This document shows positions 33,882 to 42,732 of a stretch of DNA of 46,000 nucleotides, one piece after another; within the stretch, counting starts at the first letter, position 1; every line of letters starts with the position of its first letter. The position numbers and the translations under genes were made by a program. The notes beneath the pieces were generated by a model, which worked only from the letters and a program-made list of their open reading frames with translations, searched no databases and was not told where the DNA came from. The stretch comes from an uncultured bacterium (GTDB lineage Bacteria; Planctomycetota; UBA1135; GCA-002748355), in contig CALLZN010000212.1 in assembly GCA_937858895.1 (NCBI GenBank), positions 1-46,000 on the forward strand, given 5' to 3'.

Positions 33882-34778
33882 ATGGGTTTGGACCTGCCCT
33901 TCGACGCGCCGTACGTCGGCCGCCTCTATCGCCCACCGAGCGAAGCCGACTCCCTCATCCTGCAAGCGAGCATTGGCTGCAGCTGGAACAAGTGCGTCTA
34001 CTGCGACATGTATCGGGACAAGACGTTCCGCGTGCGGCCGCTGACGGAGACTCTGGCCCACATCGCGGGCGCTGCGCGGGCGGCCGCTCCCGCCGTGCGC
34101 AAGGTCTTCGTCGCTGATGGTGACGCGCTGGTCTTGGACCTCGACTACTGGATCGAGGTCCTCGATGCCTGTCGACGCTCCTTCCCGAATCTGCGCCGCG
34201 TGAGCTGCTACGCCTGGGCACAGAACGTGCTCGCCAAGACCCCCAACGAACTCGCAGAGCTCCGCGCACACGGCCTCACGCTCGTCTACATCGGTCCCGA
34301 GTCGGGCGACGACCGCACACTGAAGCGCCTCGGCAAGGGCGCCACCTTCGAGGACCACGTCCGCGCATCCGCGATGCTGCACACGGCCGACATCGCCCAG
34401 TCGGTCATCTTCCTGCTCGGCGCGGGCGGGACCGAGCGGAGTCACGAGCACGCCCGCGCTTCAGCCGCCTTGGCGACGGCGATGGATCCCACCTTCGTCT
34501 CGGCGCTGACGTTGACCATCGTCCCGGGAACGCCGATCGCGCGCGCTAGCGACAAAGGCAGCTTCGAGCTGCCCGACGTCATGACGATGCTCGGCGAACT
34601 GCGCAGCTTCGTCGCCGACGCCGCGCCGACGGACGCCGTCTTCCGCTGCAACCATGCATCGAACTATTTGCCACTCGAAGGTCGACTGCCGCGCGATCGC
34701 GACAAGATCGTTCGCGTGCTCGACGCAGCGCTCTCTGGCCGCATCGCCCTCCGGCCAGAGTGGATGCGTGGCCTTTGA
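33882..34778 (+). CDS. Radical SAM protein with CX4CX2C cluster motif
   Basis: A 298-residue protein with one radical SAM barrel. The iron-sulfur motif is GCSWNKCVYCDMY with cysteines at 33, 38 and 41, that is CX4CX2C, a spacing seen in a COG1032-like subgroup rather than the standard CX3CX2C. Further signs are KVFVADGDAL, YIGPESGDDRTLKRLGKG and FLLGAGGTERS. There is no B12-binding or C-terminal SPASM domain. The substrate is unknown. ATG 33882 is 22 bases after the last upstream stop in frame. Confidence 0.9.
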   Translation: MGLDLPFDAPYVGRLYRPPSEADSLILQASIGCSWNKCVYCDMYRDKTFRVRPLTETLAHIAGAARAAAPAVRKVFVADGDALVLDLDYWIEVLDACRRSFPNLRRVSCYAWAQNVLAKTPNELAELRAHGLTLVYIGPESGDDRTLKRLGKGATFEDHVRASAMLHTADIAQSVIFLLGAGGTERSHEHARASAALATAMDPTFVSALTLTIVPGTPIARASDKGSFELPDVMTMLGELRSFVADAAPTDAVFRCNHASNYLPLEGRLPRDRDKIVRVLDAALSGRIALRPEWMRGL

Positions 34779-34840
34779 GCGACGAAGGACGGCAGGAAGG
34801 GCAGGGTCGCCACAATACCCGAGCGGCATAGCCGCGACGC

Positions 34841-36124
34841 TCATGCGCCTTCGTCTTCGAGTCGCGCGAGGAGTTTGTGAATCCGATCAGGCACGTACTT
34901 CCCGTGTGGGCTGTGGACAATCCAGTCGCTGATCAGATCTGGGGCGTGCACAGCGCGATCGCCGAGTTTCATGCGCTCGATGCCGTACGGTTCGTTGATC
35001 AGGGTGGCGTCGATCTGCCCCTTATCGATGCCGTGGATTTCGAACCACAGGTGTTCGCTGCTGTCCTCGTCGGCGTCGACGCTGTAGCCGAGCTTGACGA
35101 AGAAGTTCCAGCCGTCGTCATCGCGGTAGCGCGTGAAGAGCTTGCGCAGGGCTGGGAACAGCTCTTTGGCGAGCATGCTCATGCGGCGCGTCTCCATCTT
35201 GGAGTGGTAGAGCAGCGGATTGCCTTGGAGAGCCTCGAGGTAGACAGAGGGATTGCGCGGCCGCCCTTTGAGAAAGCCGAGGCGCTCGAGCTGCGGCGCG
35301 AACAGCACGCCCGAGGGCCAGCTGTGGTCGTCGTCTCGGTCCTCTTGGCCGCCGACTTCTGGCTCGACGTGTTCGAGGGCTTCGTCCCAAGGGAGCCAGA
35401 TGAGGTCGAGGTCTTGCCCGATGCGGAAGGGGGTTGAGGACATCGGCACGCCCTGCTCGATGAAGAGCGCCGCGGCGACATTGAGCAGTGATCTGCACAT
35501 GAGGACGGTGTGTTCGCGCGGGACTTCGAGGAGTTCGAGATCGATGGACCCACAGCGCGTGAGCCCGTGAGTGTGGAGCCACGCTGTCGACGCATCGGAA
35601 GAATAGGAGACCGCGTGCACGGTAAAGAGAGTCGTGGGATGTGGTGGCACGAAGGATGCAGCCGCGCCGTGCAGCCACGAGCCCGGGCGCACGATGCACG
35701 CCGGCACGTCGTGCATCGCGATCGCTTCGGGCGCCGCGGCGGCGAGGACGCGCAAGCTCGTGTGAAAGTCCTCGAGCACCTTGTCGCCGAGAATCGTCTC
35801 GATGCGGATCGTCAGGTTGCTGCCGCGAATCGCTTCGATTTCCTCTTCGTTGAGGCCGGAGCGCGTTGAGCGCAAGACGTCTAGAGCTTCGCTCTCCACG
35901 AGCGCGATCTCGAATTCGCCGCAGCGCAGTCGCCAGATCTCGTCTTCTCCCGCTTCGATTTCTTCCGCCGGGTCGCTGCAATCGAGCCCCAGTCTGGTGA
36001 CGCGCTCGATCACCTCGATCGACTCGGGCTCGGGGCTCCAACCCGGGAGCAAGGCTTGGAGCCAATGCGGCATGCGCCCTCGCTCTGACGTATAAAAGGA
36101 GTATCCGATGGGTCGCTTGCTCAT
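34841..36124 (-). CDS. DUF4026/DUF2314-type protein
   Basis: A 427-residue soluble protein with no signal peptide. The C-terminal part (about 345-420: HLWFEIHGIDKGQIDATLINEPYG, LGDRAVHAPDLISDWIVHS) matches my memory of the DUF2314 domain, and the whole resembles DUF4026 proteins, which are of unknown function. The central part has strands and conserved Trp residues (LHTHGLTRCGSIDLELLEV; DLIWLPWDEAL). ATG 36124 gives MSKRPIGYSFYTSERG; an in-frame start at 36265 would add 47 residues of low quality. It is preceded by an unusual repeat structure at 36155-36204. Confidence 0.65.
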   Translation of the reverse strand: MSKRPIGYSFYTSERGRMPHWLQALLPGWSPEPESIEVIERVTRLGLDCSDPAEEIEAGEDEIWRLRCGEFEIALVESEALDVLRSTRSGLNEEEIEAIRGSNLTIRIETILGDKVLEDFHTSLRVLAAAAPEAIAMHDVPACIVRPGSWLHGAAASFVPPHPTTLFTVHAVSYSSDASTAWLHTHGLTRCGSIDLELLEVPREHTVLMCRSLLNVAAALFIEQGVPMSSTPFRIGQDLDLIWLPWDEALEHVEPEVGGQEDRDDDHSWPSGVLFAPQLERLGFLKGRPRNPSVYLEALQGNPLLYHSKMETRRMSMLAKELFPALRKLFTRYRDDDGWNFFVKLGYSVDADEDSSEHLWFEIHGIDKGQIDATLINEPYGIERMKLGDRAVHAPDLISDWIVHSPHGKYVPDRIHKLLARLEDEGA

Positions 36125-36154
36125 GGCGCTCGCTTTGGTCCGCGGTTCGATCAC

Positions 36155-36204
36155 GATCCTCGACGACTCGATCCTCGACGATGGAAGCGTCCACGTCGAG
36201 GATC
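36155..36204. repeat. Direct repeat plus inverted copy upstream of the DUF4026-like gene
   Basis: GATCCTCGACGA occurs at 36155-36166 and again at 36170-36181 (15-base period). An 11-base inverted copy CGTCGAGGATC lies at 36194-36204. The second direct copy and the inverted copy can form a perfect 11-base-pair stem with a 13-base loop; the first copy could compete for the same arm. It lies 31-80 bases before the start codon at 36124 and about 100 bases after the stop of the response regulator gene. No T-run follows on either strand. Confidence 0.6.
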
Positions 36205-36306
36205 CGAAGCGTCGCTCGTGGATCAGCCGCAACAGGCATCGGGCTTGCTCAGCCGCACGAATCACCAGAGCACGCGTCAGCCCCCGGGCTTCGGCGGCGC
36301 CTGAGG

Positions 36307-37689
36307 CTACGCATCATCCTCGTCGCGGTCGTGCTTGCGGACGTAGGCGCTCTTGAGGTCGTAGCGCTCGAGTTTGTTGTAAAGGGTCTTGAGGGCAATC
36401 CCCAAGGCATCGGCGACCTTGGTCTTGTTGCCGTCGAAGATCTCGAGGGCCTTGATGATGGTCGCCTTCTCGAGCTCGTCGAGACGCAAGGTCGAGTTGA
36501 CGTCGCTGCTGGTCGGACGCGGAACGCCGATGGCGCGCACGGTTTCGAGCGAGATGGTCGGCTCGTCGCTGAGGATGCAGAGGCGCGAGACGATGTTCTC
36601 GAGTTCACGGACGTTGCCCGGATAGTCGAGGCCTTGGAGCTCTTGCATAGCTGCTGCGGTGAAGGTCACTTGGCGATGCAGCTTGGCGGCGTTCTTGACG
36701 ACGAAGTCGGCGACGAAGTCAGGGATGTCTTCGCGACAGGCCCGCAATGGCGGTACGTGGATCGTCACGGCGGCCAGGCGGTAGTAGAGATCCTGTCGGA
36801 AGCGCCCGGCTTCGATCTCTTCGGACAAACGTCGGTTCGTCGCCGCGATGACACGCACGTCGACCGTGATCGTCTTCGGACTACCGACCGGTCGGATCTC
36901 GCCGAACTGCAGCGCGCGCAAGAGTTGCGCCTGGATCTCGATTGGCAACTCGCCGATCTCGTCGAGGAAGATCGTTCCCCCCGACGCCGCCTCGAAGAGG
37001 CCGAGCTTGTCTTTGTCGGCGCCGGTGAAGGCACCGCGCTTGTGGCCGAACAGCTCGCTCTCGACGAGGTTGCTCGGGATGGCAGCGGCGTTGACGACGA
37101 TCAGCGACTCCTCGCTGCGAGCGCTGAGCGCATGGATGCTGCGCGCGACCAGCTCCTTGCCGGTCCCGCTTTCACCTTCGATCAAGACGCTGGCGTCGGT
37201 CGGCGCGACACGCTCGATCAAGTCGCGAAGCGCACGTCGCGGCGCGCTCGTGCCGAGCAACGTCGGCGGGAGATTGGTCACGTCGATCGCGCGCCGAAGA
37301 CGGCGGTTCTCATGAACGAGCTCGGCCTTCTCGCTCGCGCGCCGAATCGTCGCCTCGAGCTTGGCGAGCGGCACGGGCTTGGTCAGGAAGTCATAGCCAC
37401 CGCGCCGCATGGCCTCGACCGCTTCTGGCACGGCACCGTGTCCAGTCAGGACGATGACCGGTAGCGATGGGTCCGCGGCGACGATCTTCGTGAGGAGGGT
37501 CATGCCGTCCTCGCCTGGCATCTTGAGGTCGACGATCACGACATCCGGGTTCCATGCGGCGATGCGCTCGAGCACGCCTGCAGCCGAAGCGTGGCTCTCG
37601 ACCTCGAAACCAGCGTTGCAGAGTTCCTTGTCCACGACGCGGCGAAACACGGCGTCGTCGTCGACGAAGATGACGAGAATGCGCTTCAT
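36307..37689 (-). CDS. NtrC-family sigma-54-dependent response regulator
   Basis: A 460-residue activator in three parts. The receiver domain (1-120) has acidic Asp10-12, phospho-acceptor Asp54 (VIVDLKMPGEDG), Thr82 and Lys104. The AAA+ domain (about 143-385) has Walker A GESGTGKE (172-179), the sigma-54 contact loop GAFTGA (219-224) and Walker B TIFLDE (239-244). The Fis-type helix-turn-helix is at about 408-445 (GNKTKVADALGIALKTLYNKL). The GAFTGA loop is intact, so it should activate sigma-54 RNA polymerase. It overlaps the sensor kinase gene (ATGA) and ends the operon whose promoter at 42547-42562 has the sigma-54 form. Confidence 0.96.
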   Translation of the reverse strand: MKRILVIFVDDDAVFRRVVDKELCNAGFEVESHASAAGVLERIAAWNPDVVIVDLKMPGEDGMTLLTKIVAADPSLPVIVLTGHGAVPEAVEAMRRGGYDFLTKPVPLAKLEATIRRASEKAELVHENRRLRRAIDVTNLPPTLLGTSAPRRALRDLIERVAPTDASVLIEGESGTGKELVARSIHALSARSEESLIVVNAAAIPSNLVESELFGHKRGAFTGADKDKLGLFEAASGGTIFLDEIGELPIEIQAQLLRALQFGEIRPVGSPKTITVDVRVIAATNRRLSEEIEAGRFRQDLYYRLAAVTIHVPPLRACREDIPDFVADFVVKNAAKLHRQVTFTAAAMQELQGLDYPGNVRELENIVSRLCILSDEPTISLETVRAIGVPRPTSSDVNSTLRLDELEKATIIKALEIFDGNKTKVADALGIALKTLYNKLERYDLKSAYVRKHDRDEDDA

Positions 37690-39206
37690 GCCGTTACCTC
37701 GCTCGCGCGCAACGTCACGCGGAAGAGAGCGCCACGCCCAGGCTTGTCGACGAGGCGGAGCTCCCCCTGCATGGTCTCCACGATGGCGTAGGAGAGCGAT
37801 AGGCCGAGCCCTGTGCCCTGACCCGGAGCCTTCGTCGTGAAGAAGGGTTCGAAGACACGGTCGCGATGCGCGACTTCGATGCCGCTGCCTTCGTCCTCGA
37901 CCTCGATCTCGACGACTTCACCCGCGTGGAGCTCGTCGAGGCCCGGCTGGCGCTGCCGGACGCGCAGATGAACGACATCGCCCGAAGCGCTCGCGTCGAG
38001 CGCGTTGCTCAGGAGGTTGACGACGACTTGCTTGAGTTCGGATTCGTTGCCGAGGACTGCGACTCGCTCATGGCTCGATGTGAGTCGCAGCTCGACGCCG
38101 GCCGATTCGAAGCGATGGCGCAGGATGACCGCTACTTCGCGCACGAGCGGACGCACGTCGATGATGCTCTTGGGCCCCGGCTCTTGCCGCGCAAAGGTCA
38201 AGAGGCGCGAAGTGATCTCGTGCACGCGATAGGCCTCGCTCGCGATGGTTTGGAGGTATTCGCGTTCCTCGCTCGGCGAGATCTCGCCTTGTTGCAGCCT
38301 GCGTTCGAGGCCTTCGGCGCACGTCGCGATCGACGCGATCGGCGTGTTGATCTCGTGCGCGAGGCCAGCCGCGAGCGTCCCGAGGCTCGCGAACTTGGCC
38401 GCTTGAATGAAGTCGCGCGTCCGCATGCGGACGCGTTCCTCCAAGAGCTCGCGATTCGCGCCGATGCGCGCCGCCATTTCATTGAAGCGCATCGACAAGT
38501 CTCCGAATTCGTCGCGTGAGCGAATAGAAATTCGATGGTCGAAGTCACCTTGCAGGAATGTGTTGGCGCCCCGCGCGAGTTGACGCACCGGCCGCATTAC
38601 GAAGTGATGCAACATCCAAAACGCGAGCAACAACACAATGGCCGCACCGACCGACAGCACGACCAAAGATGAACGAGCCCGCGCCAAACGCTTGGTTAGG
38701 TCCTCGTGTGAACGCGCGGACTCGACGCGCGTCTCTTCTTCGAGCACCGACGCGAGTCGGCTGAGTTCACCGAGGGTCGCCTCCATTGGACGTTGCGCCT
38801 CTGGTGCGCGGAGCGACGTCAAGCCATCGCGGATCTTCGCGACGAGGTTGTTCTCGACGCCTTGGTGCCCGAGGTCCGACGGGTCGGGCCGATGCGAGTC
38901 ACCGATGAGGTCATCGATGTGCTTGCGCGCCTCCGCGATGCGATCGACGACGAGTTGCTGCGCATCCGAAGCGCCAGGCGTCGCGGACGTCGCGACGCGG
39001 ACGACGTCGAGTGCGGATCGCGTGTCCTGAGCGAGCTCGGCCTCACGGCCCTCCTCGATGACCTTCTTCGCGTCGTGCTCGACTTGACGCAATTGGTAGA
39101 GGACGGTTGCCACCAAGCCGATGCACGCGAGCGCCGTCATCGCGTACAGACCACCGAGCTTGCGCCGGATCGTGAACGGGTGAGGACTCAGCGCGACGCT
39201 TTCCAT
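37686..39206 (-). CDS. HAMP-domain sensor histidine kinase
   Basis: A 506-residue membrane kinase. It has a first membrane helix (about 23-40), a periplasmic helical sensor domain of about 140 residues, and a second helix (about 180-201). A HAMP domain follows, then the dimerisation box with phospho-His284 (FASLGTLAAGLAHEINTPIA). The ATPase domain has NLLSNALDA (N box), EDEGSGI (G1), FEPFFTTK (F box) and GTGLGLSL (G2). It is the NtrB-like type that pairs with NtrC regulators. ATG 39206 overlaps the end of the flavoprotein gene by 19 bases; an upstream start at 39242 is less likely. The periplasmic domain is a helical bundle suited to small ligands or envelope signals. Confidence 0.93.
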   Translation of the reverse strand: MESVALSPHPFTIRRKLGGLYAMTALACIGLVATVLYQLRQVEHDAKKVIEEGREAELAQDTRSALDVVRVATSATPGASDAQQLVVDRIAEARKHIDDLIGDSHRPDPSDLGHQGVENNLVAKIRDGLTSLRAPEAQRPMEATLGELSRLASVLEEETRVESARSHEDLTKRLARARSSLVVLSVGAAIVLLLAFWMLHHFVMRPVRQLARGANTFLQGDFDHRISIRSRDEFGDLSMRFNEMAARIGANRELLEERVRMRTRDFIQAAKFASLGTLAAGLAHEINTPIASIATCAEGLERRLQQGEISPSEEREYLQTIASEAYRVHEITSRLLTFARQEPGPKSIIDVRPLVREVAVILRHRFESAGVELRLTSSHERVAVLGNESELKQVVVNLLSNALDASASGDVVHLRVRQRQPGLDELHAGEVVEIEVEDEGSGIEVAHRDRVFEPFFTTKAPGQGTGLGLSLSYAIVETMQGELRLVDKPGRGALFRVTLRASEVTA

Positions 39207-40459
39207 GCTGTGATCTGAGCGTGTCCGAGAGACGAACTCCATGCTTGGAGCAGAGATCGCGGACGCAGGACGTCACGGATGGGAACGTAATCGCCGGTCA
39301 GCGACACGAGGAGGTCCAAGACGCCAGGCCGCTTGCTGACGAGTCGCCCGAAGCGTTCGACGAGTCGTGGTCGACGAATCGCGCGCTGGAGCAGGCGGCT
39401 CATCGCGAGCTTGGGCGCGATCTCGCGCTTCCGCGCGCGGTCGTAGGTGCGCCATGCGCGCGCTTCGTCGCCGCTCACGAAGCGCTCGTGGATCGCGCCA
39501 GCGAGGAGCTCGGCACCACGCAAGGCCAGGTAGATCCCCTCGCCAGTCATCGGGTCGACGTAACCGCAAGCATCGCCGACGAGGGCGACGCCGGGCATGA
39601 CTTGCCGCACGGTGCGCACACCAAGCGGGCCATAGGCACGCAGTGGCGCCGCGCGCTCGGCACAGCGAAGCCGCTCGCGCAGGCGCGGAACCAAGTCGAG
39701 GCGCGACTCGAAGAAGCGCTCGACCTCGTCGCGCCCCTTGGGCAGCGCAGCAGCGTCAACGATCAGGTTGAGGCTGAAGAGCCCACTGTCGACGTCCACC
39801 GCCGCGAAGTAGCCCCGATCGAAGAAATGTAGCTCCCCGAAGTCCTGGGCCTCGACGCCACGGAAGCGCGTCACGAGGGCAAAGCGCTGCAGCCACGGGA
39901 TTGGCCGTTGCACGCCGAGCGAACGCGCCACGCGAGAGCGGAGTCCATCGGCGCCGACCGTGACGGCAGCGCGCAGGTGGCGCTGGGACCCGTCGGGCTC
40001 GTCGAGGAGGAGGCCGCGGACGCGACCGTCCGCGTCTCGGATCAGGTCGCGGACGCCATGCTCTTCGAGGACGAGGATGTCCGGGTGGCGACGCGCGAGC
40101 GCGACGAGCTCCGCATCGAGCACTTCGCGGCGCACTCCGATCCCGCCGATCTGCGGCGCATGGGCGCGGCCGATCGAAGCGTAGCGACCGACGGCGCTGT
40201 GATCGCCGACGGCGAGCCTCATGCCGCGGACCTCGTGGCCGGAGGCAGCACCGAGCGCAAAGACGTCGATACCGAGTTCGGCGAGCATCGGCACACAAGG
40301 CGGACTCAGGAACTCGCCACAGGGCTTCTCGCGCGGGAAGCGCGCTTTGTCGACCAAGGCCACCGAGTAGCCCTGGCCCGCGAGTCGCAAAGCAAGCCCT
40401 GCTCCCGCCGGGCCAGCCCCCGCGATGACGACATCGACGTCTCTCTGCTCGACCTTCAC
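39188..40459 (-). CDS. FAD-dependent oxidoreductase of the geranylgeranyl reductase family
   Basis: A 423-residue flavoprotein. The FAD dinucleotide motif is VVIAGAGPAGAGLALRLA (GxGxxG at 14-19), followed by the family PCGE/LSP motif (REKPCGEFLSPP). VGADGLRSRVAR corresponds to the DG motif and LVGDACGYVDPMTGEGI to the second FAD-binding segment. Such enzymes reduce prenyl chains or hydroxylate/oxidise aromatic and lipid substrates, and similar flavoproteins sit in type III PKS loci. The start is GTG, overlapping the exporter stop (GTGA). The last bases overlap the sensor kinase start. I infer tailoring of the product of the divergent operon. Confidence 0.9.
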   Translation of the reverse strand: MKVEQRDVDVVIAGAGPAGAGLALRLAGQGYSVALVDKARFPREKPCGEFLSPPCVPMLAELGIDVFALGAASGHEVRGMRLAVGDHSAVGRYASIGRAHAPQIGGIGVRREVLDAELVALARRHPDILVLEEHGVRDLIRDADGRVRGLLLDEPDGSQRHLRAAVTVGADGLRSRVARSLGVQRPIPWLQRFALVTRFRGVEAQDFGELHFFDRGYFAAVDVDSGLFSLNLIVDAAALPKGRDEVERFFESRLDLVPRLRERLRCAERAAPLRAYGPLGVRTVRQVMPGVALVGDACGYVDPMTGEGIYLALRGAELLAGAIHERFVSGDEARAWRTYDRARKREIAPKLAMSRLLQRAIRRPRLVERFGRLVSKRPGVLDLLVSLTGDYVPIRDVLRPRSLLQAWSSSLGHAQITAWKASR

Positions 40460-42504
40460 GCTGGAACCCTCGCTTCGGAAGCGCTGTGCGCAGTGACGAC
40501 TCGTCCGGGAACGAGCTTCGCAGACCGCCCGCTCATCAAGAGCGCCGGCAGAACAATGAGGTCGGCGACCAAGGCCAGGGCGATCGTCGCCGCGGCGATC
40601 CAGCCGAAGTCACGCGTCGTCGACAAGGTTCCAGCGAGACTCGCGAGAAAGCCCGCGACGAGCGCGATGGACGTGATCGAGATCGCTGGCCCGACGCGGT
40701 GCAACGCGTCGACGACCGCGACTCGCGCGGTCTTACCCGTCGACCGAGCGAGCTGAAAGCGGTGCACGAAGTGGATCGTGTCATCGACGACGATGCCGAG
40801 CATCGTCGAGCCGATCATCGCCGTCGCGACGTTGAGCGCCTCGCCACTCGCGGCGAGGGCGGCGTGGATCAAGGCCGCCGGTAGCAGGTTGGGGACCAGG
40901 GCGAGGGCAGCAAGCAGTGCGCTCCTGAAGGCGAGCCAGAACACGAGGAAGAGTGCCGCCGACATCAGCACGAGCCCTTCCAAGCGGCTCACGACGAGGC
41001 GCTGTGAGTCACGGGCGACGCGGACGAGCGTGCCGGTCGCGACGGCGTCGTCGACTCCTTTGGCACGCGCCGTAGCCTCGACTTCGTCGAAGAACTTGGC
41101 GAGCGCTGCGCTTCCTTCGACCGTGGCCAGCAGCGGCCCGAGGACAGTGCCCGACGCGCTCGAACGCGGCACTCCACCGAGACCGCCGCAAGCCTCCAGA
41201 CCTCGCACCGCGTCGAGCACGCGCGCGACGCGCGCATCGAAGATGCTCGTGATATCTCGGCTGCGACCACCGAGGACCAAGTCGAAGCGCGTCACGTGAA
41301 CACCCAAGGCCTCGATGCGGTCGAGGTCGCCTCGAAAGGCGTGCGAAGCTGGCAGGATGTCGACAGGATCCGTATCGACGCGCAGACGCGGCAGGCAGAG
41401 GGCAGCGGCGATGAAGAGGCCGGCAGTGGCGATGGTCAGTGCCCGGCGCCGGCGATGGATGCGCGCCGCCACACGCCGGAAGAAGGCGCGGTGCCTCGGT
41501 CCACGTGCGCGGTCCCGCCCGTGTGCGGAACGACGAACGGCGAGCAACAAGATGGCCGGACTGAGCGTGAAGCTCATCAAGCTCGCGAGCGCGACGCCGA
41601 TGGCCGCATAGGCCCCGAAGCGACTCACGGCCGGGATCTCGCTCGGCACGAGCGTGAGAAAGCCTGCGATGGTCGTCCCAGCCGTCCACATCGCCGGGGT
41701 CGCGAGCTCGCGGAGCGCACGCCGCAGCGCGTGCGCTGGCGCCAGACCGCGTCCTCTTTGTTCGAGGTAGCCCTCGACCACGTGCACCGCAGTGGCGACT
41801 GCAACCGTCAAGAGAACCGGCTCGAGCAAGCTCGACAGCGGATCGATCGCGTGACCCGCGAGCGCATGCAAGCCGCCGGTCCAAAGTACGGCAGCCCCCG
41901 CCGGCACGAGGATGGCGGCGACGATCATCACGTGTCGGTAGAGCAAGAGCAGGAGCAGCGCGAGCACGCCCGCGACGATCGGGAGCACGCGCTGCTGCTC
42001 TTCGGCGACCGCACGAGCGATCGCGACCTCGCCCGCGATCTGGCCGCTCACGAGGACGCGCGCGGCCGGCGGTCGCATGCGTTCCGCCGTCGCGCGCAAG
42101 CGGTCGAGCAAGGCCTCGCTGGCGAGCGCCGCTTCGGTGTTCGAGGCCACCTCGAAGAGGGTCAAGCGATCGGAGCGAAGCGGCACCTCTTCGACGCGGT
42201 CGATACCAGGTTCGCCTTCGAGCGCGCGGCGCAGGTCCTTGGTCTCACGCGCATCCTCTCGCTTGCGCTGCTCGCTGCGCCACTCGAGCCCGATGACGAT
42301 CGAACGATCCGGGCCGAAGTCGCGCACCCGCACGGCCATCGCCGCCTCCTCGATCGTGCCGACCGACTTGAGGGCATCGTTGTGGACATCGACGACAGCT
42401 AGGCTCTTTTGCCGCGCCATCACGATGGTCGAAACGAGAGCCAGTCCGAGCACGAGGACTGCGATCCAGCGAAGCCGTCGCTCCGGGGCCGCGGCTTCTG
42501 GCAT
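40456..42504 (-). CDS. MMPL/RND-family lipid exporter
   Basis: A 682-residue inner-membrane transporter with the two-fold RND plan. There is one helix (12-30), a periplasmic loop, and a five-helix block with AVATAVHVVEGYLEQRG. The second half repeats the pattern with GSTMLGIVVDDTIHFVHRFQ. DDTIHF is the charged proton-relay type motif of the MMPL subgroup, which exports lipids, hopanoids or polyketides. The size is that of MmpL-like rather than tripartite drug pumps. ATG 42504 gives MPEAAAPERRLRW; GTG 42534 is in frame and would leave an almost leaderless message. First gene of the operon; the sigma-54 promoter lies directly upstream. Confidence 0.92.
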   Translation of the reverse strand: MPEAAAPERRLRWIAVLVLGLALVSTIVMARQKSLAVVDVHNDALKSVGTIEEAAMAVRVRDFGPDRSIVIGLEWRSEQRKREDARETKDLRRALEGEPGIDRVEEVPLRSDRLTLFEVASNTEAALASEALLDRLRATAERMRPPAARVLVSGQIAGEVAIARAVAEEQQRVLPIVAGVLALLLLLLYRHVMIVAAILVPAGAAVLWTGGLHALAGHAIDPLSSLLEPVLLTVAVATAVHVVEGYLEQRGRGLAPAHALRRALRELATPAMWTAGTTIAGFLTLVPSEIPAVSRFGAYAAIGVALASLMSFTLSPAILLLAVRRSAHGRDRARGPRHRAFFRRVAARIHRRRRALTIATAGLFIAAALCLPRLRVDTDPVDILPASHAFRGDLDRIEALGVHVTRFDLVLGGRSRDITSIFDARVARVLDAVRGLEACGGLGGVPRSSASGTVLGPLLATVEGSAALAKFFDEVEATARAKGVDDAVATGTLVRVARDSQRLVVSRLEGLVLMSAALFLVFWLAFRSALLAALALVPNLLPAALIHAALAASGEALNVATAMIGSTMLGIVVDDTIHFVHRFQLARSTGKTARVAVVDALHRVGPAISITSIALVAGFLASLAGTLSTTRDFGWIAAATIALALVADLIVLPALLMSGRSAKLVPGRVVTAHSASEARVPA

Positions 42505-42546
42505 CGATGGGGGTCCCGGGTCGGCAACGTTCACGCGCTGATGAAC

Positions 42547-42562
42547 GCAGCTTGCGTGCCAA
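42547..42562 (-). promoter_or_regulatory. Sigma-54 (RpoN) promoter of the exporter/two-component operon
   Basis: On the minus strand the sequence is TTGGCACG-CAAG-CTGC. The -24 element TTGGCACG matches the consensus fully, the -12 element CTGC has one mismatch to TTGC, and GG and GC are exactly ten bases apart (GG 42560-42559, GC 42548-42547). The predicted start of transcription is near 42535, 31 bases before ATG 42504. The operon it would drive encodes its own NtrC-type activator. Confidence 0.75.
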
Positions 42563-42623
42563 GGCCGTCGAAGGCCACTTGCGCGGCTTCGGCATGCATT
42601 CGGGACCTGCGAGCCTGCACTTC

Positions 42624-42649
42624 TTACATGGCGAGCTGTAAGCGTTACA
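42624..42649 (-). promoter_or_regulatory. Candidate enhancer (activator binding site)
   Basis: Three alternating half-sites lie here: TTACA (42624-42628), TGTAA (42637-42641) and TTACA (42645-42649). The last two form a 13-base dyad, TGTAA-GCG-TTACA. The block lies about 89 to 114 bases upstream of the predicted sigma-54 start, the usual distance for NtrC-family enhancers. It is also 84 to 109 bases before the YceI start on the other strand, so it could control both operons. Confidence 0.55.
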
Positions 42650-42732
42650 CGCTTGGCGCGGCGTTGCTGCTGGCCAGACTTGGTGCGAGCAGCGTTCTGC
42701 GAACTGGCCCGCCCTTTGCGTCTCAGGCGACC

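Noticed and set aside
33597..34451. 284-codon minus-strand frame as one protein
   Set aside because: Its first 220 codons are antisense to the radical SAM gene; only the last 63 codons (from GTG 33788) form a credible lipoprotein.
42653..42668. Second sigma-54-like site on the plus strand before the YceI gene (TTGGCGCG...TTGCT)
   Set aside because: GG and GC are nine, not ten, bases apart; RpoN promoters tolerate this badly. Kept only as a possibility if the YceI start is mapped there.
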